Counted from the stretch's first letter, positions 7,148 through 16,527 are shown. The stretch is 64,000 nucleotides of DNA from Candidatus Tokpelaia hoelldoblerii (GCA_002005325.1 CP017315.1:124001-188000), one strand, 5' to 3'. Program-made: numbers and translations. The notes: a model not told the origin generated them from the letters alone.

Positions 7148-9640
7148 GTGTCTTTGAGTATTATGCAAACTGTGAAAACAACCCTTGAACAGACATCTGA
7201 CGTGTCAGATAAAAATTGCGGACAGGTGCCGGATGATACGGCGGCGGTCTTGACGACGGACGGCGGGCGGACAGAAATTTCCGGAGCTGAAAATTATCCG
7301 CCAATCTGGCGCAAGGCCTTTGCACTTGCCCATAATGTCCGTTTTACCCGCACGCCGGATGTGGCCCTGCCGCGCAAACAACCGCCGGTGACTGAAGCGC
7401 CGATACCCGCACCCGTTGCGGAAATGGTTGTTCCAGAACAGGAAACAGGTGCAGACGTGATGGAAGTTGTGGCAGAAATCATCCCGCAAACAGGAGAGCA
7501 GGCGACACCGCCATCCATTGCGGAAGTGGCTGCGCCGGCACAGGACGTAAATGCAGATATGCCGCCGGTGGCGGAACAGGCCGCGCCGGCAGGAGAACAG
7601 GCGGTGCATACAGAAACAGCCATTCCTTCAGGTCTTTTTCTTTCAGATTTTGCTTTTTTTGAAGGATTTTCGCTGGATATTGATCTTATGCAGCCGGTTG
7701 CCGCAATAAAGGATGAAGAAGCAGCCGCGCCGGTGCTGCAAGAGGCCACAGCGCCGACACCGGTGCGCAAAGACCTGCCGCTGACACAACTTTACCGCAC
7801 AGTGGAATGGCATAAAGAGACGGCAGGAGAAAAGGTGAAGGAGGCTGCGCCTGTTGCCACCTCTGCGGCATCTGGGTCTGAACAGGCAATAGAGGTTCCG
7901 GTGCTTCCGGCTGTTGCAGAATCCGTTTGTGCCGTTGCGGAAGAAACATCCTGTGAAACTGCGGCAGTGCCGGTTTGTGAAACTGTGGAAGAACCGCCGC
8001 ATGAAACCGGACAAACCGCGCCCGCTCCCGCTGTTGTAACACCGGCGCCTGTTATTGTCCCTGCACCGCCTGTTGCACCCTATGCCCGCCCGTTTGTCCC
8101 GTCTGTTACAAGGGCGGCAAATCGCGACTACACCTTCCCGCCGGTTGAACTGCTGCAAGAGCCGGTTTATCAGGAAGGGGCGGTTATTTCGCAGGAAATG
8201 CTCGAACGCAGCGCCGGTTTTCTGGAAAGTGTGCTGGAAGATTTTGGCGTCAAGGGCGAGATTATTCATGTCCGCCCGGGGCCGGTGGTGACATTATATG
8301 AGTTTGAACCTGCCCCCGGGGTCAAGTCTTCGCGTGTGATTGGCCTGTCCGATGATATTGCCCGCTCGATGTCGGCGGTTTCCGCCCGTGTGGCGGTCGT
8401 GCCCGGACGCAATGTTATCGGCATTGAATTGCCCAACAGCGTGCGGGAAATGGTTTACCTGCGCGAGATTATCCGCTCGCAGGCGTTTAAAGCCTCCCCC
8501 TGCAAACTGGCGCTGGCGCTGGGCAAGAATATCGGCGGCGAGCCGGTCATTGCCGAACTGGCCAAAATGCCGCATCTGCTGGTGGCGGGCACCACCGGTT
8601 CGGGTAAGTCCGTTGCCATCAACACCATGATTCTGTCATTGCTTTACCGTCTGCCGCCGGAAAAGTGCCGCCTGATCATGGTTGACCCGAAAATGCTCGA
8701 ACTGTCAGTTTATGACGGTATCCCGCATTTGCTCACCCCCGTGGTGACCGACCCGAAAAAAGCCGTCACGGCGCTGAAATGGGCAGTGCGCGAGATGGAA
8801 GACCGCTACCGCAAAATGGCAAAGCTCGGCGTGCGCAATATTGATGGCTTCAATGCCCGCGTCAAGGAAGCGCTGGCCAATAATGAAACCATCATGTGTA
8901 CCGTGCAGTCGGGTTTTGACCGGGAAACCGGCGAGATGGTTTATCATGAGGAAGCGCTTGATTTAACGCCGCTGCCCTATATCGTCATTATTGTTGATGA
9001 AATGGCCGATCTGATGATGGTGGCGGGCAAGGAAATTGAAGGCGCGATCCAGCGGCTGGCGCAAATGGCGCGCGCGGCCGGCATTCACCTGATCATGGCG
9101 ACACAGCGTCCGTCTGTTGATGTCATCACCGGCACCATCAAGGCGAATTTTCCCACCCGCATTTCGTTTCAGGTGACCTCCAAGATCGACAGCCGCACCA
9201 TTCTGGGCGAGCAGGGGGCGGAAACACTGCTTGGACAGGGCGATATGCTGCATATGGTCGGCGGCGGGCGCATTGTGCGCGTTCATGGCCCGTTTGTTTC
9301 TGACCGTGAGGTAGAACAGGTTGTGGCGCATTTGAAAACACAGGGCACGCCGGAATATCTGGCGACGGTTACCGATCAGGAAGAAGAAGCACCGGTGGAA
9401 GACGACAGCGATATCGGCGCTGAAATTATCGCGCATGCCGGTGATGATGGCGAAGAGCTTTATGCACAGGCGGTCAAGGTGGTCATGCGTGACAAAAAAT
9501 GCTCAACCTCTTATATCCAGCGCCGTCTTGGCATTGGCTATAACAAGGCTGCCACTCTGGTGGAACGCATGGAGGATGAAGGCCTTGTCGGCGCCGCCAA
9601 CCATGTTGGCAAGCGTGAAATTCTGATCAGCCACCATTGA
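7148..9640 (+). CDS. ftsK: FtsK/SpoIIIE-type DNA translocase lacking membrane segments
   Basis: 830 residues from a GTG start; an ATG 15 bases downstream is an alternative. Residues 1-320 are a low-complexity Pro/Ala/Glu linker without any transmembrane helix. The motor follows: Walker A GTTGSGKS at 481-488, Walker B IIVDEMADLMM near 616, and MATQRPSVDVITGTIKANFP. The last 65 residues form the winged-helix gamma domain that reads KOPS-type sites (QRRLGIGYNKAATLVERMEDEGLVG). Such motors pump chromosome dimers at division and activate XerCD. The missing four-helix membrane domain suggests this is the soluble paralogue or that tethering is provided by another protein; a membrane-bound FtsK may be encoded elsewhere. 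Confidence 0.9.
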   Translation: MSLSIMQTVKTTLEQTSDVSDKNCGQVPDDTAAVLTTDGGRTEISGAENYPPIWRKAFALAHNVRFTRTPDVALPRKQPPVTEAPIPAPVAEMVVPEQETGADVMEVVAEIIPQTGEQATPPSIAEVAAPAQDVNADMPPVAEQAAPAGEQAVHTETAIPSGLFLSDFAFFEGFSLDIDLMQPVAAIKDEEAAAPVLQEATAPTPVRKDLPLTQLYRTVEWHKETAGEKVKEAAPVATSAASGSEQAIEVPVLPAVAESVCAVAEETSCETAAVPVCETVEEPPHETGQTAPAPAVVTPAPVIVPAPPVAPYARPFVPSVTRAANRDYTFPPVELLQEPVYQEGAVISQEMLERSAGFLESVLEDFGVKGEIIHVRPGPVVTLYEFEPAPGVKSSRVIGLSDDIARSMSAVSARVAVVPGRNVIGIELPNSVREMVYLREIIRSQAFKASPCKLALALGKNIGGEPVIAELAKMPHLLVAGTTGSGKSVAINTMILSLLYRLPPEKCRLIMVDPKMLELSVYDGIPHLLTPVVTDPKKAVTALKWAVREMEDRYRKMAKLGVRNIDGFNARVKEALANNETIMCTVQSGFDRETGEMVYHEEALDLTPLPYIVIIVDEMADLMMVAGKEIEGAIQRLAQMARAAGIHLIMATQRPSVDVITGTIKANFPTRISFQVTSKIDSRTILGEQGAETLLGQGDMLHMVGGGRIVRVHGPFVSDREVEQVVAHLKTQGTPEYLATVTDQEEEAPVEDDSDIGAEIIAHAGDDGEELYAQAVKVVMRDKKCSTSYIQRRLGIGYNKAATLVERMEDEGLVGAANHVGKREILISHH

Positions 9641-9672
9641 GGTGTTTCCCAATAAGGAAACAGAAGCGGATG

Positions 9673-9710
9673 ATATGCCCGACTTTATCAGGCCGGGCAT
9701 ATTTTGTTTT
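9673..9710 (+). terminator. Intrinsic terminator after ftsK
   Basis: A perfect 9-bp stem, ATATGCCCG (9673-9681) with CGGGCATAT (9694-9702), is followed by TTTGTTTT. A small extra hairpin, TGTTTCC/GGAAACA, sits just upstream at 9643-9662. The ftsK transcript therefore probably ends before uup. Confidence 0.85.
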
Positions 9711-9772
9711 CATAATAAAAATGTTAAACACCGTGGCAATCCTGTTCCATTTAACGCAATGACTGAAACCTT

Positions 9773-11584
9773 ATGGCAGCGCTTCCACTTTTAACTCTTG
9801 ACCATATCGCGCTTACTTTTGGCGGCACGCCCCTGCTGGTTGATGCAGCATTGTCGGTAGCGGCAGGCGAACGCATTGCCCTTGTCGGACGTAACGGTTC
9901 GGGCAAGTCCACCCTGCTGAAAATCGCCGCGGGTCTGGCGGAAGCAACAGAGGCCAAGATTTTCCGCCATCCTTCCGCCACTGTCCGTTATCTGCCGCAG
10001 GCGCCTGATATGGCGGGTTTTGCCACGGTGCGCGCCTATGTTGAAGCGGGGCTGGGGCCGGCGGATGATGTTTACCGTGTCGGCTATCTGCTTGAACATC
10101 TGGGGTTGACAGGTGAGGAACAGCCGCAAACGCTTTCCGGCGGCGAGGCGAGGCGCGCTGCCCTTGCCCGTGTGCTGGCGCCCCGGCCCGATGTGCTGCT
10201 GCTGGATGAGCCGACCAACCATCTGGATCTGACCACCATTCAATGGCTGGAAGAGGAACTGAACCGCATCCGTTCCGGCCTTGTGGTGATTTCGCACGAC
10301 CGCCGTTTTCTCGAAACCGTCAGCCGCGCCACTGTCTGGCTTGACCGCGGTGTCACCCGCCGGCTGGAATCGGGTTTCCGGCATTTTGAAGCATGGCGTG
10401 ACAAGCTGCTGGAGGAAGAAGAGCGCGACCAGCAGAAACTGGGCCGCAAAATCGAGCGGGAAGAACACTGGCTGCGCTATGGCGTGACAGCACGGCGCAA
10501 GCGCAATGTCCGCCGCCTGGATGAACTGCATGCCTTGCGGCAGAAACATCGCGGCTATCAGGGCGTACAGGGCAAGGCGGTGCTGGCGGCAAGTGACGCG
10601 CAGGAGTCCGGCAAACTGGTGATTGAAGCCAGGAATATCAGCAAGGCCTACGGCGGGCGGGTGCTGGTGGATGATTTTTCCACCCGTATCCAGCGCGGCG
10701 ACCGGATCGGTCTGGTGGGCGCAAACGGCGCGGGCAAAACCACGCTGCTTTCCATGCTATGCGGGCGGCTGGCGCCTGACAGCGGCACGGTGCGGCTGGG
10801 CGTCAATCTGGAAATAGCCGGGCTTGACCAGAAGCGCGCACTGGATGCGGCGGAAACGCTGGAGCATTATCTGACAGACGGGCGGGGAACAAGTGTTATC
10901 GTCAATGGTGAGCAGCGCCATGTTGTCTCCTATATGAAGGATTTTCTGTTTTCACCTGAACAGGCCCGCACCCCCATCCGTGAACTGTCGGGTGGCGAGC
11001 GGGCGCGGCTGATGCTGGCGCGGCTGTTGGCGCGTCCGGCCAATCTGCTGGTGCTGGACGAGCCGACCAACGACCTTGATATGGAAACGCTGGACCTGTT
11101 ACAGGAACTGGTCGCCGGTTTTGCCGGAACCGTGCTGCTGGTGAGCCATGACCGTGATTTTCTCGACCGTACGGTGACATCGGTCATTGCGCCAGAGGGG
11201 AACGGGGTCTGGCTTGAATATGCCGGCGGCTACAGTGATATGCTGGCGCAGCGCCGTGAAAAAGCCCTGCCTGCCAGAAAAAATACCGCACAGGCTGCAA
11301 ATGCCGGATCTGCTGACATGTCACCCGGAACACCGGCAGCGGAAAAGCGCAAGCTTTCCTACAAGCAGAAATATGCGCTGGACAATCTGCCCGAAAAGAT
11401 GGAACAATTGACACAGGAAATAGCCGGACTTGAAGCTGAACTGGCGGATCCGGCGCTTTACAGCAAGAATGCAGACCGCTTTCACAAGCTGACGGAAAAG
11501 TTGACAGCCAGACAACAGCAATTGGCAGATTTTGAGGAAGAATGGCTGGAGCTTGAAATGCTGCGTGAAGAGATTGAAGGTTAA
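9773..11584 (+). CDS. uup: ABC-F family ATPase Uup
   Basis: 603 residues with two nucleotide-binding domains and no membrane segments. Domain 1 has Walker A GRNGSGKST (about 40-48) and signature LSGGEARR; domain 2 has GANGAGKTT and LSGGERAR. Both are followed by LLDEPTNHLDL or VLDEPTNDLDM Walker B/D-loop sequences. The linker between the domains is rich in charged residues. The final ~80 residues (YALDNLPEKMEQLTQ onward) form the coiled-coil C-terminal domain that distinguishes Uup from other ABC-F proteins. ABC-F factors act on ribosomes; Uup has been linked to DNA branch migration and transposon excision. It stands alone, preceded by the ftsK terminator. Confidence 0.92.
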   Translation: MAALPLLTLDHIALTFGGTPLLVDAALSVAAGERIALVGRNGSGKSTLLKIAAGLAEATEAKIFRHPSATVRYLPQAPDMAGFATVRAYVEAGLGPADDVYRVGYLLEHLGLTGEEQPQTLSGGEARRAALARVLAPRPDVLLLDEPTNHLDLTTIQWLEEELNRIRSGLVVISHDRRFLETVSRATVWLDRGVTRRLESGFRHFEAWRDKLLEEEERDQQKLGRKIEREEHWLRYGVTARRKRNVRRLDELHALRQKHRGYQGVQGKAVLAASDAQESGKLVIEARNISKAYGGRVLVDDFSTRIQRGDRIGLVGANGAGKTTLLSMLCGRLAPDSGTVRLGVNLEIAGLDQKRALDAAETLEHYLTDGRGTSVIVNGEQRHVVSYMKDFLFSPEQARTPIRELSGGERARLMLARLLARPANLLVLDEPTNDLDMETLDLLQELVAGFAGTVLLVSHDRDFLDRTVTSVIAPEGNGVWLEYAGGYSDMLAQRREKALPARKNTAQAANAGSADMSPGTPAAEKRKLSYKQKYALDNLPEKMEQLTQEIAGLEAELADPALYSKNADRFHKLTEKLTARQQQLADFEEEWLELEMLREEIEG

Positions 11585-12065
11585 AAAGACAACCTTGAAT
11601 ATAGCTGTTCATGGTTCGGAAATTTTTCATAAAATAATCCCGGTTTTGAATTGCCATATATAAATGTAAATTATATTATTATTTTTTCTCAATATATTTT
11701 TATGAGTTTTTCGTTTTTGAATGATATGTTCTTTATAAGTAATTATAAAATTCATATCTTGAAAATGAGGAATTTATAATTGAAATAAATTGAATTTTAA
11801 TAATTAAAAAATTTTAAAATCTTTTAATTATATTATATATTTTAATTGTATTTAAAAATTAAATGTATAATACATTTTTCATAATTATTTTATTTTGGTA
11901 ATTATTTCTAATATCTCAATATATTTTATTTATTTTTATTTGACAAAAATTTGAAACAGGCGATAATCCGGTTGAAAATATTCAGTGATGAAAGGGAGCT
12001 GGATTTTTTTAAAAGTCGATAGGGAAAATAAGTCATTCAACCTGAAGAATTTGGGATTTTTAAGC
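11585..12065. other. Very AT-rich non-coding block upstream of the adhesin gene
   Basis: These 481 bases hold no supportable gene. From about 11640 to 11945 the sequence is almost only A and T, with long runs such as AATTAAAAAATTTTAAAATC, in sharp contrast with its neighbours. It is the promoter region of the autotransporter gene and may be a target for an AT-binding silencer (MucR/Ros, H-NS-like or Lsr2-like), which is inference. I could not pick out one convincing promoter because -10-like hexamers are everywhere. Confidence 0.75.
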
Positions 12066-15000
12066 ATGACAAAAATTCTCTGTACGACAGTCACAAAACA
12101 AGAAAAACAATCTCCGTCCAAAGCATCCGGCAGGCGTAAAAGCCGTGCTGCACAGCGGCGGAGAATGGCGGCATTGCGTATGGCCTGCCGCGTTCTGGGT
12201 ATCGGCCGCAAGCGGCTTGCACTTGGTTTTACCGGTTTTACATCGGTGGCGGGTGTGGCGCTGGTTCCTGGCCTTTTGCACGCTGCTGTGGTTTCTGCCG
12301 GTGCAGAAGTGGCAATGCCGGCGGTCACACAAACGCATGTGGTGACACTTGCGTCTATGGACATAGATGCACTGATAGAGCGCTTAAATCAGATTTTGGG
12401 CATAAATATTGCCGATGGCTTTCCGGGAGGCACGAGCCTGAGTGAGGCACTGCAGAATATCAGCCAGCAGCAGGACGCCGTGAATGGTCAAATAAGCAAC
12501 CTGTTCAGTAATGCTGTTATGTATGAAGGTTTTGACCATGGTGTGATCACCTTTAATGGTATAGGAGGCACCCTGCTGAGAAATATCAGGGCGGGTGCAG
12601 TGTCAGCAAATTCAAGTGAGGCCATCAACGGTTTGCAATTGTATACAGCCAACCGGAATGTTGCGTCTGCACTGGGCGGCGGCGCCACGGTTAGTGCGAA
12701 CGGCGATCTCGCACCGCCGACATATAAAATTCAAAATGCGGATTATACGAATGTCGGCGGGGCGTTTGACGCTGTTAACACCGGCCTTGATACAATCAGC
12801 GGCAACATCACCGCGTTGCAGAATATTGCTGTTATCTATAGCGCCGACAGGAAGACGATTTCTCTTGCCGGTGAAGGCGGCACCAAAATCACCAATGTTG
12901 CCGATGGCGATGTGTCGGTAACGTCAAGGGATGCGGTTAACGGCAGCCAGCTTAAGGGCCTTCAGGATCAGATTGACGGTCTTGAAGCCGGCGCGGATCC
13001 TCTGGCCGTGCGTTATGACGGTGAGGACAGGGGGACAGTCACCTTCAATGAAAACGGCGGCAGCACAAGGCTGACGAATGTTGCGGCGGGTGCTGTGACG
13101 GCGGCCTCAACGGACGCGGTCAATGGTTCACAATTGTATACGGCGAACCGGAATGTTGCGTCTGTGCTTGGCGGTGGTGCCGGGATTGATGCCAATGGCA
13201 ACCTTACACAGCCGGTATATACAATTCAAAATATCGCCTACACCAGTATCGGCACGGCATTTGCCGGTGTTAATACCAGCCTTGGTACGATGAGGGCCAA
13301 CCTTGATATGGTCACCGGCACCGTCACGACATTGCACGATATGGCGGTTATTTACAGTGCAAACAAGACGATGATCTCTCTTCTCGGTGATAGTGGCACC
13401 AAGATCACCAATGTTGCCGATGGCGATGTATCGGAAAACTCGAAAGAGGCTGTCAATGGTGGCCAGTTGAAGAGCCTTCAGGATCAGATTGCGGATATTG
13501 AAACCGGTGCAGATCCTCTTGCCGTACGGTATGACGAGGATATCGACAGGAAGAAGATCACTCTTGCCGGGCAGAACGGAACAACGCTTGCGAATGTTGC
13601 GGCCGGTGCCGTGACAGGAACGTCAACAGATGCAGTCAACGGTTCACAATTGCGGGCGACAAATGACAGCCTTGCCAGTGTGCTTGGCGGCACTTCCGCG
13701 GTTGATGCCAACGGCAATATCACAAGGCTTGAATATTCGCTGCAAGGCGGAACCTATCATACTGTCGGTTCGGCCCTGGGCATTCTTGATACCGGCCTGA
13801 CTGATCTGGCCAGCAAGGCTGTTATCTATAACGCCGACAGGACGATGATCTCTCTTCTCGGTGATAATGGCACCAAGATCACCAATGTTGCCGATGGCGA
13901 TGTATCGGAAAACTCGAAAGAGGCTGTCAATGGTGGCCAGTTGAAGAGCCTTCAGGATCAGATTGCGGATATTGAAACCGGTGCAGATCCTCTTGCCGTG
14001 CGTTATGATGATGGGGGCAAGGATATTGTCACCTTTAATAAAAGCGGCGATGCAGCAAAGCTTACAAATGTTGCGGCAGGCGCAGTGTCGCAGACCTCAA
14101 CGGATGTTATCAACGGTTCGCAACTCTATACGGCCAACCGGAATGTTGCGGCTGCACTGGGCGGTGGCGCCATGGTTGATGCCAACGGCAACCTTATGGC
14201 GCCTGATTATACAATTCAGATGAAGAGTTATCAGAATGTCGGCGATGCCCTTGGCGCTGTTGATACCGGCATGACCACGATCAGCGGCAATCTTGCCGAC
14301 CTGACAGACCGCGCTGTTGTTTATGATGGCCGGAGCGGGGATACAAAGGATAAAATCACTTTTGCCGGTGATGGCGGCACGACGCTTGCCAATGTTAAAG
14401 ACGGCACGGTAACGGCAGGTTCGAAAGAGGCTGTCAATGGCGGTCAGCTTTATGCAGTCAAGCAGGAAATCGACAATGTGGTTGATGGCAAGCTGCAGGA
14501 CGGCGCCTTGCTCTGGGATGAAGAGGAAGAAGCCTATATCGCCAGGCACAAGGGAAAAACACAGGCTGCAACGGACGGCAAGGCCAAAATCAGCAATCTG
14601 GCGGATGGTGATATTATTGCCGGTGCCAGTGATGCGGCAACGTCCGGCCAGCTTTATGCGTCTTATCAGGCAATGGGGCAGTCTCTCGGCGCCGGTGCGG
14701 GCTGGAACAACGGCAGCTGGACCGGGCCGAATTTTACCTTCCAGACTGTTGATGGCGGCAAGGTTGTCGGCGGCACGGCAGATAATGTGCAGGATGCCCT
14801 GTCCAGACTTGGCAAGGGTATCGCGGACGTTAATGACCGTGTTGATACGATTGCCAATGGCGGTGGCAGCGCCGATGGCGGCCCTTATCTGGAATGGAAG
14901 GATGATGGTCATGGCGGCGGCTATTGGGATGCCGGTGGGGGCCGGATTGGCGCTGTCGGCAATGGCGAGATTGCCGCCGGCTCCAGGGATGCTGTCAATG

Positions 15001-15584
15001 GCGGTCAGCTTTGGGAAAACAATAAGGACCTGAACGATCGTCTTGATGGTATCAATGACCGCATTGACAGTATCGGGAATATTGAAAATGTTGAGAACGC
15101 CGTCCAGTATGATGTTGATGAAAACGGCGATAAAACCGGCAAAATCACCCTGAAAGGTTCTGATGAGGGCGCACCGGTGGTGATTGACAATGTTGGTGAC
15201 GGCCGGATTGAAACCGGCTCGAAAGAGGCAGTGAATGGCGGCCAGATTCATGACTATGTTCAGCTCCAGCGTCAGGAAATCATTGCGGAAGCCAACAATT
15301 ATACCGATATGCGCTTTAACCAGCTCAATTCGAGTCTTCGGGATGTGCGTAAGGAAGCCCGTCAGGCGGCGGCCATCGGCCTTGCGGCGGCAAGTCTGCG
15401 CTATAATGACGACCCGGGCAAACTCAGCGTTGCTTTCGGTAGCGGCTGGTGGCAAAGCGAAAGCGCCATGGCTTTCGGTGTCGGTTATACATCTGAAAGC
15501 GGCAAATTCCGCTCGAACCTGTCAGCAACCTCTGCCGGTGGTGACTGGGGTGTTGGTGCGGGGCTGAGCATTACGCTCAATTAG
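12066..15584 (+). CDS. Trimeric autotransporter adhesin (YadA/BadA type)
   Basis: 1172 residues from ATG 12066; the frame is open to GTG/ATG at 11985-11988, but the extra residues do not look like a secretion signal. The N-terminus is a long basic extension (about residues 1-55) followed by a hydrophobic stretch ending in LLHAA, typical of autotransporter signals. The body is built of repeated neck/stalk modules: about ten copies of the (A/V)(V/I)NG(S/G)QL neck motif alternate with GGGA-x-V-x-ANG-x-L and PTYxIQ/YxNVG segments. No GxxAxxxG YadA-head repeats are seen. The last ~70 residues (AAIGLAAASLRYNDDPGKL onward) are the four-strand YadA anchor barrel. The protein should trimerise on the outer surface and bind host matrix or cells. 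An IalB-family gene follows 15 bases later. Confidence 0.93.
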   Translation: MTKILCTTVTKQEKQSPSKASGRRKSRAAQRRRMAALRMACRVLGIGRKRLALGFTGFTSVAGVALVPGLLHAAVVSAGAEVAMPAVTQTHVVTLASMDIDALIERLNQILGINIADGFPGGTSLSEALQNISQQQDAVNGQISNLFSNAVMYEGFDHGVITFNGIGGTLLRNIRAGAVSANSSEAINGLQLYTANRNVASALGGGATVSANGDLAPPTYKIQNADYTNVGGAFDAVNTGLDTISGNITALQNIAVIYSADRKTISLAGEGGTKITNVADGDVSVTSRDAVNGSQLKGLQDQIDGLEAGADPLAVRYDGEDRGTVTFNENGGSTRLTNVAAGAVTAASTDAVNGSQLYTANRNVASVLGGGAGIDANGNLTQPVYTIQNIAYTSIGTAFAGVNTSLGTMRANLDMVTGTVTTLHDMAVIYSANKTMISLLGDSGTKITNVADGDVSENSKEAVNGGQLKSLQDQIADIETGADPLAVRYDEDIDRKKITLAGQNGTTLANVAAGAVTGTSTDAVNGSQLRATNDSLASVLGGTSAVDANGNITRLEYSLQGGTYHTVGSALGILDTGLTDLASKAVIYNADRTMISLLGDNGTKITNVADGDVSENSKEAVNGGQLKSLQDQIADIETGADPLAVRYDDGGKDIVTFNKSGDAAKLTNVAAGAVSQTSTDVINGSQLYTANRNVAAALGGGAMVDANGNLMAPDYTIQMKSYQNVGDALGAVDTGMTTISGNLADLTDRAVVYDGRSGDTKDKITFAGDGGTTLANVKDGTVTAGSKEAVNGGQLYAVKQEIDNVVDGKLQDGALLWDEEEEAYIARHKGKTQAATDGKAKISNLADGDIIAGASDAATSGQLYASYQAMGQSLGAGAGWNNGSWTGPNFTFQTVDGGKVVGGTADNVQDALSRLGKGIADVNDRVDTIANGGGSADGGPYLEWKDDGHGGGYWDAGGGRIGAVGNGEIAAGSRDAVNGGQLWENNKDLNDRLDGINDRIDSIGNIENVENAVQYDVDENGDKTGKITLKGSDEGAPVVIDNVGDGRIETGSKEAVNGGQIHDYVQLQRQEIIAEANNYTDMRFNQLNSSLRDVRKEARQAAAIGLAAASLRYNDDPGKLSVAFGSGWWQSESAMAFGVGYTSESGKFRSNLSATSAGGDWGVGAGLSITLN
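13367..13999 (+). repeat. Near-identical 159-bp direct repeat inside the adhesin gene
   Basis: Bases 13367-13525 recur at 13841-13999 with a single mismatch (TAGT versus TAAT), offset by 474 bases, which is exactly 158 codons. The other stalk modules are much more diverged, so this copy is a recent in-frame duplication or gene conversion. It encodes the segment from TMISLLGD to TGADPLAV. Confidence 0.95.
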
Positions 15585-15599
15585 GGGCGGGACAAACGG

Positions 15600-16184
15600 A
15601 TGCGCTGCCGCTGCAGGAAATATCTGCTGCTGCCCGCCTTGCTGCCGGGCATCAGCGGCGGTTTGTCCGCGGGGCCTGTTCCTGCTCTGGCCGATTCTCC
15701 GGCAACTTATACCATTCATCCGCCGGCTTTGTCCGTACCGGCCGGGCCGGCAGGGAGTGTCCGCCGTTCTGTCATGCAGTTTGAAAAGTGGACGCTGCTT
15801 TGTGACGAAAACAGGCGGCAGGGACACGCCGTCTGCAATGCCACACAGTCGGTGCACAATAAGGACGGGGTGGTTGTCTTCAGCTGGTCGCTTGCCGCCA
15901 GTAACGATGGCCGCCCCTTTATGCTGTTGCGCGCTTTGCCGCAGGCTGATAAAACCACTGCGCTTAACATCATGATTAAAACTGTGCGTAAACCGCTGGC
16001 CATTGCCTGGCAGACATGTGATGACAAAGCCTGTCTGGCGCAGATACCCCTTGGGGCTGATCTGCTGGCGCAGATTGACAAGGGGCACAGTGTTTATATC
16101 AGTTATAAACTGCAGCGCGGGCAAAAAATCATCTTTGAAGCCCCCTTCAAGGGGTTGAAAGAGGCTGTCGCCTCTATCCGTTAA
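15600..16184 (+). CDS. Invasion-associated locus B (IalB) family protein
   Basis: 194 residues. An N-terminal signal peptide ends near ALADSPA. The mature part has the IalB pattern: a Phe-x-x-Trp and cysteine start (FEKWTLLCDE), a second cysteine about ten residues on (HAVCNATQSV), and a later pair in QTCDDKACLAQIPLG. IalB of Bartonella was identified as a locus promoting erythrocyte invasion; family members are periplasmic or surface proteins of unclear mechanism, present in many Hyphomicrobiales. The start has a good GGGGCGGGA ribosome site and lies 15 bases after the adhesin stop, so the two are probably co-transcribed up to the strong terminator after this gene. Confidence 0.8.
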   Translation: MRCRCRKYLLLPALLPGISGGLSAGPVPALADSPATYTIHPPALSVPAGPAGSVRRSVMQFEKWTLLCDENRRQGHAVCNATQSVHNKDGVVVFSWSLAASNDGRPFMLLRALPQADKTTALNIMIKTVRKPLAIAWQTCDDKACLAQIPLGADLLAQIDKGHSVYISYKLQRGQKIIFEAPFKGLKEAVASIR

Positions 16185-16229
16185 AAACAATCCCCCGAAA
16201 AGTTGCAGGCCTTTCGGGGGATTGTTTTT
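16183..16229. terminator. Strong bidirectional intrinsic terminator between ialB-like gene and gapR
   Basis: An 18-bp perfect stem pairs 16183-16200 with 16212-16229. It has a GC core (TCCCCCGAAA/TTTCGGGGGA) flanked by A- and T-runs, so it works in both directions. Its loop region, CCCGAAAAGTTGCAGGC (16194-16210), also occurs in the hairpin between betB and betA. Confidence 0.93.
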
Positions 16230-16257
16230 ATGTCTGGCAATTTTTCAGGATGTGCTT

Positions 16258-16527
16258 TTAAGCCATTCCCAGCGCATCTTTATAAAGCTGAATCATTGCT
16301 TCAGCTTCCTGCCGCTCATGGTCTTCCTGTTTGCGAAGACGGATGATAGTGCGCACGGCCTTGGTGTCAAAGCCGGTGCCTTTCAGTTCGGCATAAACGT
16401 CTTTGATGTCGTCGCCCAAGGACTTTTTTTCTTCCTCAAGCCGTTCAATACGTTCAATAAATGAACGCAACTGGCCCACGGCGACGGCCTGGCTGTCGTT
16501 GCTCATGTCGTTCACAGGATTCTCCAT
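16258..16527 (-). CDS. gapR: DUF2312 family nucleoid protein GapR
   Basis: 89 residues, almost entirely alpha-helical coiled coil. The core GQLRSFIERIERLEEEKK followed by DIKDVYAELKGTGFDTKAVR and IIRLRKQ is the DUF2312/UPF0335 signature. In Caulobacter this family is GapR, a small tetrameric clamp that binds overtwisted AT-rich DNA ahead of replication and transcription and helps topoisomerases. The start at 16527 is the longest; an ATG at 16506 (MSNDSQ) is equally possible since neither has a clear ribosome site. It is convergent with the IalB-family gene across a shared terminator. Confidence 0.88.
   Translation of the reverse strand: MENPVNDMSNDSQAVAVGQLRSFIERIERLEEEKKSLGDDIKDVYAELKGTGFDTKAVRTIIRLRKQEDHERQEAEAMIQLYKDALGMA

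Noticed and set aside
14097..15455. Long open frame (452 codons) on the minus strand inside the adhesin gene
   Set aside because: It is the complement of a repetitive, codon-biased coding region; the translated product has no recognisable domain and no ribosome site, while the plus-strand frame has clear autotransporter modules.
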